From the NCBI RefSeq assembly GCF_900099825.1, contig NZ_LT629693.1:3421001-3485000 (forward strand): 64,000 bases of DNA, in the 5' to 3' direction. The DNA is from Bradyrhizobium ottawaense (GTDB taxonomy: Bacteria; Pseudomonadota; Alphaproteobacteria; Rhizobiales; Xanthobacteraceae). The position numbers and the translations under genes are program-made. Below, in pieces: positions 45,801 to 53,924 of the stretch. Below the pieces are notes generated by a model. The model saw nothing but the letters and a program-made list of their open reading frames with translations. It was not told the origin of the DNA and ran no database searches. Position 1 is the stretch's first letter; each line of letters begins with the position of its first letter.

Positions 45801-46863
45801 GAATGTGGATGCGGAAGGGAATACTGAACTTAAGTTGGTTCAGGCCGAGATTCTTAGCAGAGCGGCTTTTGACGTTTCGAATTTGTTGGAAGACATATTG
45901 GGATCGCCTGATAATAGTGACGTACATATTCAGGTTGCGACCAATGCGGTCTCTATCGCTGCCCGCTGCGGATTGTGGTCTGTTGTCGAAGCAAGCCTCG
46001 GCCACCGATTTGCGGACGTGCGCCAAGAAGCTCTCGTAGTCCTTGCAGGAAGATCAGGCGGTCCGCTTACCCCGGAGCTTCGTTCCCTGGCAAATGACAA
46101 GGGACACCGGGTTCGTGAGACAGTGCTTCGCCTGCTCAAAGAACGTCCTCATCCTGACAATATGGACGCGATCTTGCAGTTAGCTTCGGACACGTGGAGT
46201 GCCGAGCAACGCTACCATGAGGAAGTCGCGGACTATCCGATCGCTCAAGGTGCTGCGGTGCTTTTGTGGAACCCTCCACAAATCAATGACAAATATATCT
46301 CTGTTATCGGAAAATTGTTTCAACAGACCGCTGACCATGATGTGAAACTGGCTCTGACCCGGGCGCTCGTCCGCAACGGTTCCGACGAGGCGCGGAAAAG
46401 AGTTTTAAGATACGCATTGAAGACCGGAAACCCGCCACATCACAGGTTAGCGGCAGAGGCATTGTTTCAGGAACGCCAATTCGTCGATGCAGCACTTGCT
46501 GCCGAAATTACGGACGATCAGCTTCTTTTAAGGACTGCGCCAGTTGCCTTTCCATTGACGCTCGTGGTCGGAGCCTGCGCCGACACTTCACGAGTCATCT
46601 CTGCAGCCAAGGAGCTGGCTGCGAAGCAGGAACGTCGTGCGTTGTTGATTCCTTTGGCGATAGCCGCTGCAGGCCGAGAAGGTTCACTTGCGGAGCAAAT
46701 CATGAAGCTCTTGCCGACGAAGACTGCGGATGCACTTTCTCAGACGCTGGAAGGGACTGGAAAACTCTCGGCAGAAGACTTGAACGGGCTCGGCGATGTT
46801 CGAACGACCGAGACGGTGAAAACCGGGCTATCTGTATTCTTTGAAAATGCTAAGGATAAATGA
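42865..46863 (+). CDS. STAND NTPase with N-terminal nuclease-like domain and helical repeats (Avs-like)
   Basis: 1332 residues. Residues 22-105 resemble a Cap4-type dsDNA nuclease: GYFYQLDVSILTALDL, E52/D57, and LVLQCKLR with Q85 and K87. A P-loop NTPase follows: Walker A GASGTGKT at 269-276, Walker B-like VVYEIEDPW at 314-322, sensor-like FVITSRSD at 351-358. From about residue 550 to the end the protein is helical-repeat (HEAT/TPR-like), the usual sensor region of STAND ATPases. This domain order is that of Avs-type anti-phage proteins. It is translationally coupled to the Fic gene, a pairing I do not recall as a described system. Confidence 0.8.
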   Translation: MSELTPSSQDQNAFSPSSGGASLEGYFYQLDVSILTALDLVLAKKVAHEIVLEPATDEDLEADIDNEPGALSETITLDNYRLVLQCKLRSTGPWKYEDLIRLLAHGKKRKPARERLTDPKIRYLLVTSADLDGVARQLRVELIGEWPLPSDLPIEIGKTLPADAGGRLAVLSAMDQEKVNSRTERLLTQRFRVPHANLQSCRGVLRKEALLRMRGAAHGVWARDDIERNITISGGYVGESDALEGFVPPTNWDELKTAIETRHAVVVTGASGTGKTRAAKALVADLRDKIPGIRHVFLQGGPEKVHGDKDFRPVVYEIEDPWGRFRLEPASIPWNDAISEILRSAAPDRKFVITSRSDVLHESNPRSLKGKWLITLEEENYGPKERTALFENRLPGLSPRLQPIVLRYRQEAVERLTTPLEMHRYFSVLADGFESNENEAEYVRRCLSDAHQTSIETALINNVRQRGAWAWAAIVWGLFKARSRLTFNILPSIQAGLTKRQSDLEDGLEPYVNFLIAGRNLRQSEATLSYQHPRVELGLEEALKEKPGLSSRVLAYLIDVLIDLDRRTGTDWGTEGAANLVQAVRERSVVQLDLSTETQSHLDRWIDDRISGAGQDFKDDLTLAASVGSPNCIPAEIARWLLSRPKDKERWFFENWVVPARIPEWFQRIRADSRTKDICIAFITRELPHGHRFYPNDFATSIAGLSDGLEPAFADAAFSIVKDGYNPNADLIAAGAIVDLNRFEMIVSAAISYQRELSANPDDGFLLAVANGEYDDAAAEHYYESASEDGQTAGELLEWYVSERRANDGWQAIRDHAHAKGLLWTWIRVAEKAKNATTDEWLAIASAVEGESEERTLWETLRGSLPIELLPKLRNRIVPGDPNREIRVQALMTAIRDAPSEIIPAIRLLESAKDVRRMFELALDLAAANAADAKENQSAYGQMRVQILEALPAALAEAMNAVFSSQFEGLSRDALTFFQNVDAEGNTELKLVQAEILSRAAFDVSNLLEDILGSPDNSDVHIQVATNAVSIAARCGLWSVVEASLGHRFADVRQEALVVLAGRSGGPLTPELRSLANDKGHRVRETVLRLLKERPHPDNMDAILQLASDTWSAEQRYHEEVADYPIAQGAAVLLWNPPQINDKYISVIGKLFQQTADHDVKLALTRALVRNGSDEARKRVLRYALKTGNPPHHRLAAEALFQERQFVDAALAAEITDDQLLLRTAPVAFPLTLVVGACADTSRVISAAKELAAKQERRALLIPLAIAAAGREGSLAEQIMKLLPTKTADALSQTLEGTGKLSAEDLNGLGDVRTTETVKTGLSVFFENAKDK

Positions 46864-47149
46864 TTGCGGCACCAGCCCGTCACTGAAAACGAAATCGTGA
46901 AACGCAAGACAGCATCTTCGGCCGAGTGAGGCAGCACTTGGGCCCAAGCCATAGGTGGATCAAAAAGCCAAGGCAAGTGCTCCTGAGTTTTGGCTGGCAA
47001 GGACATGCAATATTCTGGCTTGAACGCTGAAAGTGTCCAATCGGTCAGATACTGCCATCTCGAAAAGGTGTTGCACTGCCCTTTTGGTGCAAAAAGCAGG
47101 AAGAACTGAAGACTGAGGTAGGCAGCGGCTAACGTGCCATTGTCGCGCA

Positions 47150-47395
47150 TCAGCGATCTGTGCGTATGTGCGTTGCCGGGTCCATGTCGAACGCCTGCTT
47201 TCCCTTTGCGGTCCAGAGCGCGCGGGCCTGTTCGCGCTGATCGCCTTTGAGTTTCTCGGCGATCCAGATTAGCGCGCCGAGGATGATGGCGCGATCATCG
47301 CCGGTTAGCTCCACGACGCGAGCCTTGACGACGAGGCCGCCCAGTTCGATCAGGTGCCGCGTGCGCTTGCGGCGCGCAACTTGCCATGCGCGCAT
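47150..47395 (-). CDS. traD: conjugal transfer protein TraD (Ti-type)
   Basis: 81 residues from the ATG ending at 47395; a longer frame to 47572 overlaps traC and is rejected. WQVARRKRTRHLIELGGLVV and VELTGDDRAIILGALIWIAE match the small TraD of Agrobacterium/Rhizobium transfer systems, a relaxosome accessory protein. It follows traC within 2 bp. The coupling protein gene traG, expected next, is missing; an intergenic gap and the STAND gene follow. Confidence 0.8.
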   Translation of the reverse strand: MRAWQVARRKRTRHLIELGGLVVKARVVELTGDDRAIILGALIWIAEKLKGDQREQARALWTAKGKQAFDMDPATHIRTDR

Positions 47396-47396
47396 A

Positions 47397-47723
47397 TCAT
47401 GTCGTGCCCTTGCTGCCTGTTGACGGTTGCGTGCCGCCCGGTTGCGGCCGAGCGCCGCTAGTGTGGCGCTCAGCTGCCGGTGCAGTTCGCCGCGTCCGGC
47501 CCTGAAAGAACGCAACCCCGCGCTTGGCCCACGCCTCCCTCTTTCCAGTTTCCTTTGTCTCAGCCAGCACAATCAACGCGCCCGCCAGTTCGTCGGCGCT
47601 GAGCGTGTCAGCCCCGGTCGCGATGACCAGTTCACCAAGTTGCTGCACCTTACGGCTCTTGAGGTTGCGCGCCTTGTCCCCAAGTGCCTTCAGTTCGACA
47701 TCAAAGTCCCGCGGCTTACGCAT
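47397..47723 (-). CDS. traC: conjugal transfer protein TraC (Ti-type)
   Basis: 108 residues from the ATG ending at 47723 (an in-frame ATG ending at 47738 is possible). RKPRDFDVELKALGDKARNL and QQLGELVIATGADTLSADEL, then GKREAWAKRGVAFFQ, match TraC relaxosome proteins. The C-terminal 30 residues are low-complexity. It is divergent from traA across the presumed oriT, exactly the traCDG/traA layout of Ti and rhizobial plasmids. Confidence 0.8.
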   Translation of the reverse strand: MRKPRDFDVELKALGDKARNLKSRKVQQLGELVIATGADTLSADELAGALIVLAETKETGKREAWAKRGVAFFQGRTRRTAPAAERHTSGARPQPGGTQPSTGSKGTT

Positions 47724-47813
47724 CACGTTCTCCAGCATTGTTGACGAGGGGATGATAGTTGATCCCTGGGCACAATGCTGCAAGGTCGCCGGGACGGTTT
47801 GAGACGGTGTAAT

Positions 47814-47864
47814 CCCTCCCGAGATTTTTTGGAGGGAGGGCGCGCTTATACGTCGTTCCGACGT
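47814..47864. other. probable origin of transfer (oriT)
   Basis: Between traC and traA. A hairpin CCCTCC/GGAGGG (47814-47836) is followed by GGGCGCGCTTATACGTCG and a perfect inverted repeat ACGTCG-TTC-CGACGT (47850-47864). The location and the TTATACGTCG stretch match my memory of the MobQ/TraA oriT of Agrobacterium and Rhizobium plasmids. The nick position is not assigned. Confidence 0.6.
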
Positions 47865-47894
47865 GCGCTTCGCTGTGCCACTGATCCGATCGCG

Positions 47895-50855
47895 ATGGCG
47901 ATCTATCATCTTCACATCAAAGTCATTGGCCGCAAGTCTGGCTCCAGCGCGGTGGCGTCAGCCGCCTACCGCTCGGGCTCGCGGCTGCGCGACGAGCGGC
48001 TTGGTCGCAGCCACGATTTTTCCGGCAAGCACGGCGTCGTCCATTCCGAGGTGCTGCTGCCTGAGAATGCGCCGGAGGCGTGGAGCGACCGGGAACGACT
48101 TTGGAACGATGTCGAAGCCTTCGAGGTTAGGAAGGACGCACAGCTTGCCCGCGAAGTGGAATTCGCCATTCCGCGCGAACTGACGCAGGCTCAAGGCATC
48201 GAACTGGCCCGCGACGTCGCGCAGGCAGAGTTTGTAAGTTTGGGCATGATCGCCGATCTCAATGTGCATTGGGACATCGGCGACGACGGCCTGGCTAAAC
48301 CCCATGCCCACGTCATGCTCACCATGCGCCAAGTCACCGTGAATGGGGACGAGAACGGCTTTGGTCCCAAGGTCCGGAACTGGAACCGCACCGAGATGGT
48401 GGAGCGTTGGCGCGAACGCTGGGCCGAGCTTGCCAACGAACGGCTTGCGGAACTCGACATCGACGCGCGTATCGACCATCGCAGCCTGGAAGCGCAAGGC
48501 ATCGCGCTGGAGGCGCAAAGCCAGATCGGCGCACCTGCGCAACGCATCGAAGGCGAAGGGATCGAGGCCGACCGCGCGGCGATGCACCGCGAGATCGCGC
48601 GTGGCAATGGCGCGCGAATCATCGCCGATCCTTCTATTGGGCTGGACGGGATCACGCAGCAGCAATCGACCTTCACGCGACGCGATATGGCTGTCTTCGC
48701 ACACCGCCACAGCGACGGCATCGAGCAGTTCAATGAAGTCATGGGCGCGGTGCGCAATGCGCCCGATCTGGTCGAACTCGGCAAGGACGCTCGCGGCGAA
48801 GATCGCTTCACCACCCGCGCCATGATCGAGGCCGAACAGCGCCTGCACCGCGCCGCCGAACTCATGGCGGAACGGGAGCGCCATGAGGTGCGTGACACGG
48901 ATCGCGAAGCGGCTTTGGCGCGTGCGGAAGCACGCGGCCTCGCCCTTTCCGGCGAGCAGGCCGATGCGCTGGCGCATGTCACGGACGGGCGTGATCTTGG
49001 AATCGTGGTCGGCCATGCCGGAACGGGAAAAAGCGCCATGCTGGGCGTGGCGCGGGAGGTCTGGGAAGCGGCGGGCTACGAGGTCCGGGGTGTGGCGCTG
49101 TCCGGCATTGCGGCGGAAAACCTCGAAAGCGGATCGGGCATTACGTCACACACCATCGCCAGCATGGAACATGGCTGGCAGCAGGGCCGCGACCTGCTCA
49201 CGACCCGCGATGTGCTTGTCATCGACGAGGCGGGCATGGTCGGCACGCGCCAGTTGGAACGCGTACTGTCCCATGCTGCCGATGCCGGCGCCAAAGTCGT
49301 GCTGGTCGGCGATCCGCAGCAACTGCAATCCATCGAGGCGGGCGCGGCCTTCCGCTCGATCCATGAGCGCCATGGCGGTGCAGAAATCGGCGAGGTGCGC
49401 CGCCAGCGCCAGGACTGGCATCGGGAGGCCACCCGTGATCTCGCCAATGGCAAAACCGGCAAGGTGCTGGAGGCCTACCGCTCCCACGGCATGGTGCATG
49501 AGGCGCAAACGCGCGAGCAGGCGCGCGGTGATCTGATTGACCGCTGGGACCGCGAGCGGCAGGCATCACCGGATCGGAGCCGGATTATCCTCACCCATAC
49601 CAATGACGAGGTGCGCACCCTCAACGAGGCTGCGCGCAACCGGATGCGTGCCGCCGGTGATCTGGGCAATGAGGTGCGTGTGACGGTCGAGCGCGGCGAC
49701 CGCGGCTTTGCCAGCGCGGATCGCGTCATGTTCCTGCAAAACGAGCGTGGCCTTGGCGTGAAGAACGGCACACTCGGAACCATCGAACAGGTGAGCGCGC
49801 GGTCCATGAACGTTCAGACCGACGATGGCCGATCTGTGCGCTTCGACCTCAAGGATTACAATCGCATCGACCATGGCTATGCAGCAACCATCCACAAGGC
49901 GCAGGGTATGACGGTGGACCACACCCATGTGCTGGCGACGCCGGGCATGGATGCCCATAGCAGCTATGTCGGCCTGTCGCGGCACCGCGACGGCGTGGAC
50001 CTGCATTATGGCCGCGACGATTTTGCCAATCCGGACCGGCTCACCCGAACCCTGTCGCGTGACCGGTCCAAGGACATGGCCTCGGACTACGAACAGCACG
50101 ATCCGGCCCAAAACTATGCCGAGCGGCGCGGCATCACCTTCGGCGAGCGCGTTGCCGAGATCGTGCGCAAGGTTGTGCCGGAGAAAGTGCGCAATATGTT
50201 TGACGGCCTGCGGCCGTCTGCCGACGCGGTGCCTAGCCCGGACGACGCGCGGAGGCCGGAACGGGAAGCGCCGGAAAGGAAGGCGGCGGAAGACCCGGAA
50301 GCGGTGCTGCGTAAGGCCCGCACCAAGGCGCTGCTCCGCCATGCCCGAGCGGTCGATGCCATCTTCGATATCCAGGAGCGGGGCGGCAAGGCTAGCCCGG
50401 CGCAGGTGAAAGAATTGCACGAGGCCCGCAAGGTCTTCGAGGGAGTGCGGCCCCATGGCTCGCACGACGCCGAAGCCGCCTACAAGAAGAACCCGGAACT
50501 CGCCCTGGAAGCCGCTTCAGGCAACCCCGCCCGCGCTATCCGCGCTCTCCAGCTCGAAACCGAGTTGCGCACCGATCCGGGCCGCCGCGCCGACCGCTTC
50601 GTGGAGCGCTGGCAGAAGCTCGACCACACCAGCCAACGTCAATATCAAGCGAGCGACATGTCCAGCTACAAAGCGACGCGCTCGGCGATGGGCGACATGG
50701 CGAAAAGCCTCGAACGCGATCCGCAACTGGAATCCATCCTCGCCAACCGCAAGCATGAACTCGGCATCGCGTTCGAGTCAGGCCGTCGGCTCGGCCTCGA
50801 ACTCGCCTTCAGCCACGGTCTCGACCTCGGACGGGGACGCGGAATCGGAATTTGA
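47895..50855 (+). CDS. traA: Ti-type conjugative relaxase TraA (MobQ relaxase plus helicase)
   Basis: 986 residues from the ATG at 47895 (AIYHLHIKVIGRKSGSSAVA), the usual start of the MobA/MobL domain; an upstream frame to 47775 runs through oriT and is rejected. The relaxase tyrosine is in AAYRSGSRL (about residue 25), and the metal-binding histidines are in KPHAHVMLT (about 136). The helicase half has Walker A GHAGTGKSAM near 373, Walker B VIDEAGMVGT near 442 and the late motif TIHKAQGMTVD near 663. A charged helical C-terminal tail follows. The gene looks intact. It would nick oriT and drive strand transfer with a helper T4SS. Confidence 0.93.
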   Translation: MAIYHLHIKVIGRKSGSSAVASAAYRSGSRLRDERLGRSHDFSGKHGVVHSEVLLPENAPEAWSDRERLWNDVEAFEVRKDAQLAREVEFAIPRELTQAQGIELARDVAQAEFVSLGMIADLNVHWDIGDDGLAKPHAHVMLTMRQVTVNGDENGFGPKVRNWNRTEMVERWRERWAELANERLAELDIDARIDHRSLEAQGIALEAQSQIGAPAQRIEGEGIEADRAAMHREIARGNGARIIADPSIGLDGITQQQSTFTRRDMAVFAHRHSDGIEQFNEVMGAVRNAPDLVELGKDARGEDRFTTRAMIEAEQRLHRAAELMAERERHEVRDTDREAALARAEARGLALSGEQADALAHVTDGRDLGIVVGHAGTGKSAMLGVAREVWEAAGYEVRGVALSGIAAENLESGSGITSHTIASMEHGWQQGRDLLTTRDVLVIDEAGMVGTRQLERVLSHAADAGAKVVLVGDPQQLQSIEAGAAFRSIHERHGGAEIGEVRRQRQDWHREATRDLANGKTGKVLEAYRSHGMVHEAQTREQARGDLIDRWDRERQASPDRSRIILTHTNDEVRTLNEAARNRMRAAGDLGNEVRVTVERGDRGFASADRVMFLQNERGLGVKNGTLGTIEQVSARSMNVQTDDGRSVRFDLKDYNRIDHGYAATIHKAQGMTVDHTHVLATPGMDAHSSYVGLSRHRDGVDLHYGRDDFANPDRLTRTLSRDRSKDMASDYEQHDPAQNYAERRGITFGERVAEIVRKVVPEKVRNMFDGLRPSADAVPSPDDARRPEREAPERKAAEDPEAVLRKARTKALLRHARAVDAIFDIQERGGKASPAQVKELHEARKVFEGVRPHGSHDAEAAYKKNPELALEAASGNPARAIRALQLETELRTDPGRRADRFVERWQKLDHTSQRQYQASDMSSYKATRSAMGDMAKSLERDPQLESILANRKHELGIAFESGRRLGLELAFSHGLDLGRGRGIGI

Positions 50856-50984
50856 CCCATCCGATTTACCGCCGACTCTTCGCCAAGGTACGGTGGCGGG
50901 TAAAACCCTCTTGCGGACCCTTTAATGCCTGCCCTGTCTGGTCTCAGCAGTCGTCAGAAACAGCCAGCAGGAGGCCGCGCGGCC

Positions 50985-51200
50985 ATGCGCGAACCAGACC
51001 GTATCATCCGTCTGAAAACTGTCCTTTCCCGGACCGGGCTGTCCCGATCCACCATCTACCGCAAGATTGCCGAGGGCACGTTCCCGGCCCAGCTCAAAAT
51101 CAGCACCAACGGGACTGGGTGGCATGAATCCGACATCAACCGCTGGATCGCCGATCCGGTATCCTGGCGTCCGAAACGTCAGTGCGATGAGGGCAGATGA
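50985..51200 (+). CDS. AlpA-family phage/island regulatory protein
   Basis: 71 residues from the ATG at 50985. RIIRLKTVLSRTGLSRSTIY, then KIAEGTFPAQLKIS and GWHESDINRWIADP, is the AlpA/MerR-like HTH of P4-type integrative elements, which controls integrase or excision genes. It follows traA in the same direction and precedes the excisionase-like gene on the other strand. Confidence 0.85.
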   Translation: MREPDRIIRLKTVLSRTGLSRSTIYRKIAEGTFPAQLKISTNGTGWHESDINRWIADPVSWRPKRQCDEGR

Positions 51201-51263
51201 GGCAGGTATATTACCTTTTTGATCGCCACCCCGGCCGGCTGGGCCGCCAACCGGGAATCTCGC

Positions 51264-51518
51264 TTACAGACGTGATTGATCATCTCCATAAGATGCAACG
51301 CGGCCGCGCCGAACCGCTTCTGCTGCCAGTCGGCGCTCGATGTAGTCGTTGATTGATTTGACTGTGATGCGTCGCGATTTGCCTTCAGTATAGCTTTCCA
51401 GTTCTCCTGTGTTGATAAGTTCGTACAGCTTTTTGCGCGAGACTTGGATCGCCCTCATCGTCTGATTCGGTGACGCTACGAGTGGGGCTTCAAACGCGAT
51501 AGACGCGGCGCGAGACAT
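51264..51518 (-). CDS. excisionase-family HTH DNA-binding protein
   Basis: 84 residues from the ATG ending at 51518; the frame extends to 51554 but the shorter start gives a normal length. QTMRAIQVSRKKLYELINTG, then ELESYTEGKSRRIT and SINDYIERRL, is the MerR-like excisionase fold (helix_turn_helix_17). It lies 215 bp downstream of the integrase stop on the same strand and may act in excision of the island. Confidence 0.75.
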   Translation of the reverse strand: MSRAASIAFEAPLVASPNQTMRAIQVSRKKLYELINTGELESYTEGKSRRITVKSINDYIERRLAAEAVRRGRVASYGDDQSRL

Positions 51519-51733
51519 ATAAGCATCCTGTTGTCCCCGGATGTTTCTGAGCATGCCAGACTGATTTTTCGGAGCAAAGCATTCATGGGACGCTGCGCAT
51601 TTTTCGGATGGCCGGTCGTGCTACTTCGCGCTCTTTTCGGTCCACAGCCTCGATTTCTTTTTGGTGTGGCATGGGGCAGAACCAGAAGCCCTGTGGATCA
51701 GTCTTGGGCGAAGGCTGAGTCGTGGAAGATAGA

Positions 51734-52957
51734 TTAGCCCGCTTTGTCGAGGCGGATGAGATTTGATCCTGCGAGGAATAGCGCCCAATCTTTCATGAGG
51801 ATGCGTCGCTTTTCGAGCTTTTGCCCGCGCTGGTAGGCTGCCGTGGTCTCTGATTTGTACTTGTGCGCCAGCGCTGCCTCGCGGACGCCATCGGGATACT
51901 CCGTACATTCTTCGGCCCAGGTTGCGAAGGTCGAGCGGAATCCATGGACCGTGACGTGACTGTAGCCGAGGCGATCCAGCACGGCGAGCATTGCATTCTC
52001 CGAAAACATTCCGTCATCGGGGTTCGGGAAGATCAGCTCGCCCTGGGTGCCATTGTGCATCTTGTCCAAGATTGCGAGCGCAGGATCGGAAAGCGGCACG
52101 ACATGGTCCTGGTGCATCTTCATGCGTTCGCCAGGGATCTTCCAGGTCGATGAGGCCCGATCAATCTCGGACCAGCGGGCGTCCACCACTTCGTTGGTCC
52201 GGCAGGCCGTCAAAATCAGAAAGCGGAGCATCGAAGCTGCGGTGCCTCCTGCTGCGGACAAGTCAGTCATGAACTGCGATGCTTCGGCGTAGGGTAACGC
52301 TGGATGATGCCGCACGACGCGTTTCGGGCGCCTTGGAAGTTTCTCGCGGAGCTGTTTGGTGAGCTCGGCGGGATTTCGAAAATCGGCGTCGTCAACATTG
52401 ACGTTCTTTGCGATGATCGTTTCGATCCGTCCGCGGACACGATTTGCCGTCTCGCGCTTCTCAACCCAGATCGGCCGCAGCAATTCGTAGATGTGGCTGG
52501 GCTTGATCTCCGGGATCGTGAGTTTTCCGATCGTCGGGTAGGCGTACCGTTTGAGCGACGACGGCCATTGATTGCGGTGCTTGTTGCTCCAGGTGGACCA
52601 GCGCTCGCGGATGTAGATTTCGGCGCATTGCTCGAAGGCAGGCAGAGCGACCTTGATCTCGTCGGCTTTCGCTTCCTCGCGCGCCGCTCGCTTCTCCTGC
52701 ACGATATCAACGCCGGGTGTGGCGCGATTGCCTTTGACGCGGAGACGCGCAGCATCGCGAGCTAAACGCGCATCCTTTAGCGACACGTCCTTGAGCGAGC
52801 CTAGGCCGAGCCACCGCTGCTTGCCGTCCTTCCAGTACCGGTAGCTCCAGTTCTTCGACGTAGGGCTTGCGACGACGAGGTAGAGACCGTCGCCGTCAGG
52901 GTATTTGCCCGGCCGAGCTTCGCGTTCGACTTCGAGCGGTTTGAGCTTGCCGGGCAT
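51734..52957 (-). CDS. P4-type tyrosine integrase
   Basis: 407 residues from the ATG ending at 52957 (PGKLKPLEVEREARPGKYPD), typical for the DUF4102 arm-binding N-terminus; the frame reaches 52999. A central core-binding domain is followed by the catalytic set: R253 (TACRTNEV), H338 and R341 (VHGFRSTF), H365 (LAHK) and the nucleophile Y375 (TAAYQRG). It lies 164 bp from tRNA-Ser(GGA), its presumed target. All catalytic residues are present, so the enzyme may be active. Confidence 0.93.
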   Translation of the reverse strand: MPGKLKPLEVEREARPGKYPDGDGLYLVVASPTSKNWSYRYWKDGKQRWLGLGSLKDVSLKDARLARDAARLRVKGNRATPGVDIVQEKRAAREEAKADEIKVALPAFEQCAEIYIRERWSTWSNKHRNQWPSSLKRYAYPTIGKLTIPEIKPSHIYELLRPIWVEKRETANRVRGRIETIIAKNVNVDDADFRNPAELTKQLREKLPRRPKRVVRHHPALPYAEASQFMTDLSAAGGTAASMLRFLILTACRTNEVVDARWSEIDRASSTWKIPGERMKMHQDHVVPLSDPALAILDKMHNGTQGELIFPNPDDGMFSENAMLAVLDRLGYSHVTVHGFRSTFATWAEECTEYPDGVREAALAHKYKSETTAAYQRGQKLEKRRILMKDWALFLAGSNLIRLDKAG

Positions 52958-53121
52958 GTGTTCTCCCTCGCAAAACCCGTCCTCCGAACCCACGGTCAAA
53001 AGCTACGGTTTGCGCGGTAACTAGGGGTAACATTGCGGAACTAGCCGCAACAGCCTTCGTCGCGCTGATCGTTGATTTACCTGCAGATTCGAACAATCGG
53101 ATACAAAGGAGAACAGTGTAG

Positions 53122-53135
53122 TGGCGGAGAGAGTG
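53122..53135. repeat. right attachment-site core (tRNA-Ser 3' end)
   Basis: TGGCGGAGAGAGTG, the last 14 nt of tRNA-Ser read on the + strand, is identical to 8164-8177 and near-identical to 33050-33061. After base 14 the right copy continues as tRNA and the left copies as element sequence, which limits the visible crossover core to these bases. Confidence 0.75.
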
Positions 53136-53211
53136 GGATTCGAACCCACGGTACGGTTTCCCGCACACACGCTTTCCAAGCGTGCGCCTTAAGCCACTCG
53201 GCCATCTCTCC
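53122..53211 (-). tRNA. tRNA-Ser (GGA), integration target
   Basis: 90 nt with encoded CCA, read from 53211. Acceptor GGAGAGA pairs with TCTCTCC, anticodon loop CTTGGAAA with GGA, a long class II variable arm and T-arm GTGGG-TTCGAAT-CCCAC. The 3' end faces the integrase, so integration at the 3' end keeps the tRNA whole. Confidence 0.95.
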
Positions 53212-53417
53212 AGCGGCCCTCTCTTGAAGGGGCAGGACTGATTTTGCAAGGGAGCGTGGCTATCGGCGCCGAAATTTACACAACCAATTGAATTTATTCG
53301 ATAATTCTAGCGCGGGGTTCGTCGCTGCCATGGCCGGTGCTGGCGCCTTGAACCGAAATCCCGCTAATGCCGACGACCGTAGCGGCAACTCGGCGGGTTT
53401 TGCGGGCGGAGGACGGC

Positions 53418-53765
53418 ATGAACGTCACGCGGATATTCCTGTTGTCTCTCCTGATGGCGGCTTCGGCGGCGGGCGCCGCCGGCCCCGCGATGGCGCAGGC
53501 CTGTACCCGCCAGGGCACCGATGTGAGTTGCGACGACGGCAGACGCGGGATGTTCGCGGGCGACGCCATCATCTGGGCCGACGGCACGCGATCGAGCCTG
53601 GCCTCGCCGCATCCAAGCGTGATCGTCGGCAACAAACCCTCCGTCATCGTTGGCCAGGGCGTGTTCGTCGGCGGCCGGGGCAAGGGGGTGGTGCCGATGG
53701 AAAACCCCAGCGACCCGCGCCGGGCGCGCTGCCCGGTGCTCGATGGCGTGTCGTATTGCTATTGA
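53418..53765 (+). CDS. small secreted protein of unknown function
   Basis: 115 residues from the ATG at 53418; the frame opens at 53367 but only the later start places a Sec signal at the N-terminus (NVTRIFLLSLLMAASAAGAA, cleavage after AMA). The mature part has two nearly adjacent repeats of PSVIVGNK/PSVIVGQG and four cysteines (ACTRQ, VSCDD, RCPV, YCY), suggesting two disulfides. No family recognised; this sort of protein is common in Bradyrhizobium. Confidence 0.75.
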   Translation: MNVTRIFLLSLLMAASAAGAAGPAMAQACTRQGTDVSCDDGRRGMFAGDAIIWADGTRSSLASPHPSVIVGNKPSVIVGQGVFVGGRGKGVVPMENPSDPRRARCPVLDGVSYCY

Positions 53766-53779
53766 GGTTGATTGACGTC

Positions 53780-53905
53780 CCTCATGGTGAGGAGCGCGAA
53801 GCGCGTCTCCGGACGATGCTTCGCATCGCCGGGCGAACCATGAGACCCGTGGCCTATCCTTCGAGACGCGGCGAAGTGGCCGCTCCTCAGGATGAGGGGA
53901 GACTG
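53780..53905. repeat. dispersed inverted-repeat element
   Basis: Contains CTCATGGTGAGGAGCGCGAA with its partial complement (CCATGAG) and the CCTTCGAGACGC...CTCCTCAGGATGAGG pair around a short core. These stem sequences are, to my knowledge, repeated many times in Bradyrhizobium and Rhodopseudomonas intergenic regions. It lies between convergent genes. Confidence 0.6.
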
Positions 53906-53924
53906 CCGCGAGCGCTTCAAGCCT

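Larger units (their letters stand above)
8164..53135. mobile_element. composite integrative/mobilisable island in tRNA-Ser(GGA)
   Basis: Bounded on the right by an intact tRNA-Ser(GGA), whose 3' end faces an integrase gene. On the left is a 14-bp copy of that 3' end (TGGCGGAGAGAGTG at 8164 and at 53122). Cargo includes traA, traC, traD, an oriT-like site, excisionase-like and AlpA-like genes and two conflict systems. An internal third boundary copy at 33050 suggests two accreted segments. No traG or trb/virB genes are in the window, so transfer would need a helper. Confidence 0.75.

Noticed and set aside
46740..47150. Minus-strand gene between traD and the STAND gene
   Set aside because: Half of it is antisense to the STAND 3' end, no ribosome site, no family; the rest of the gap shows nothing.
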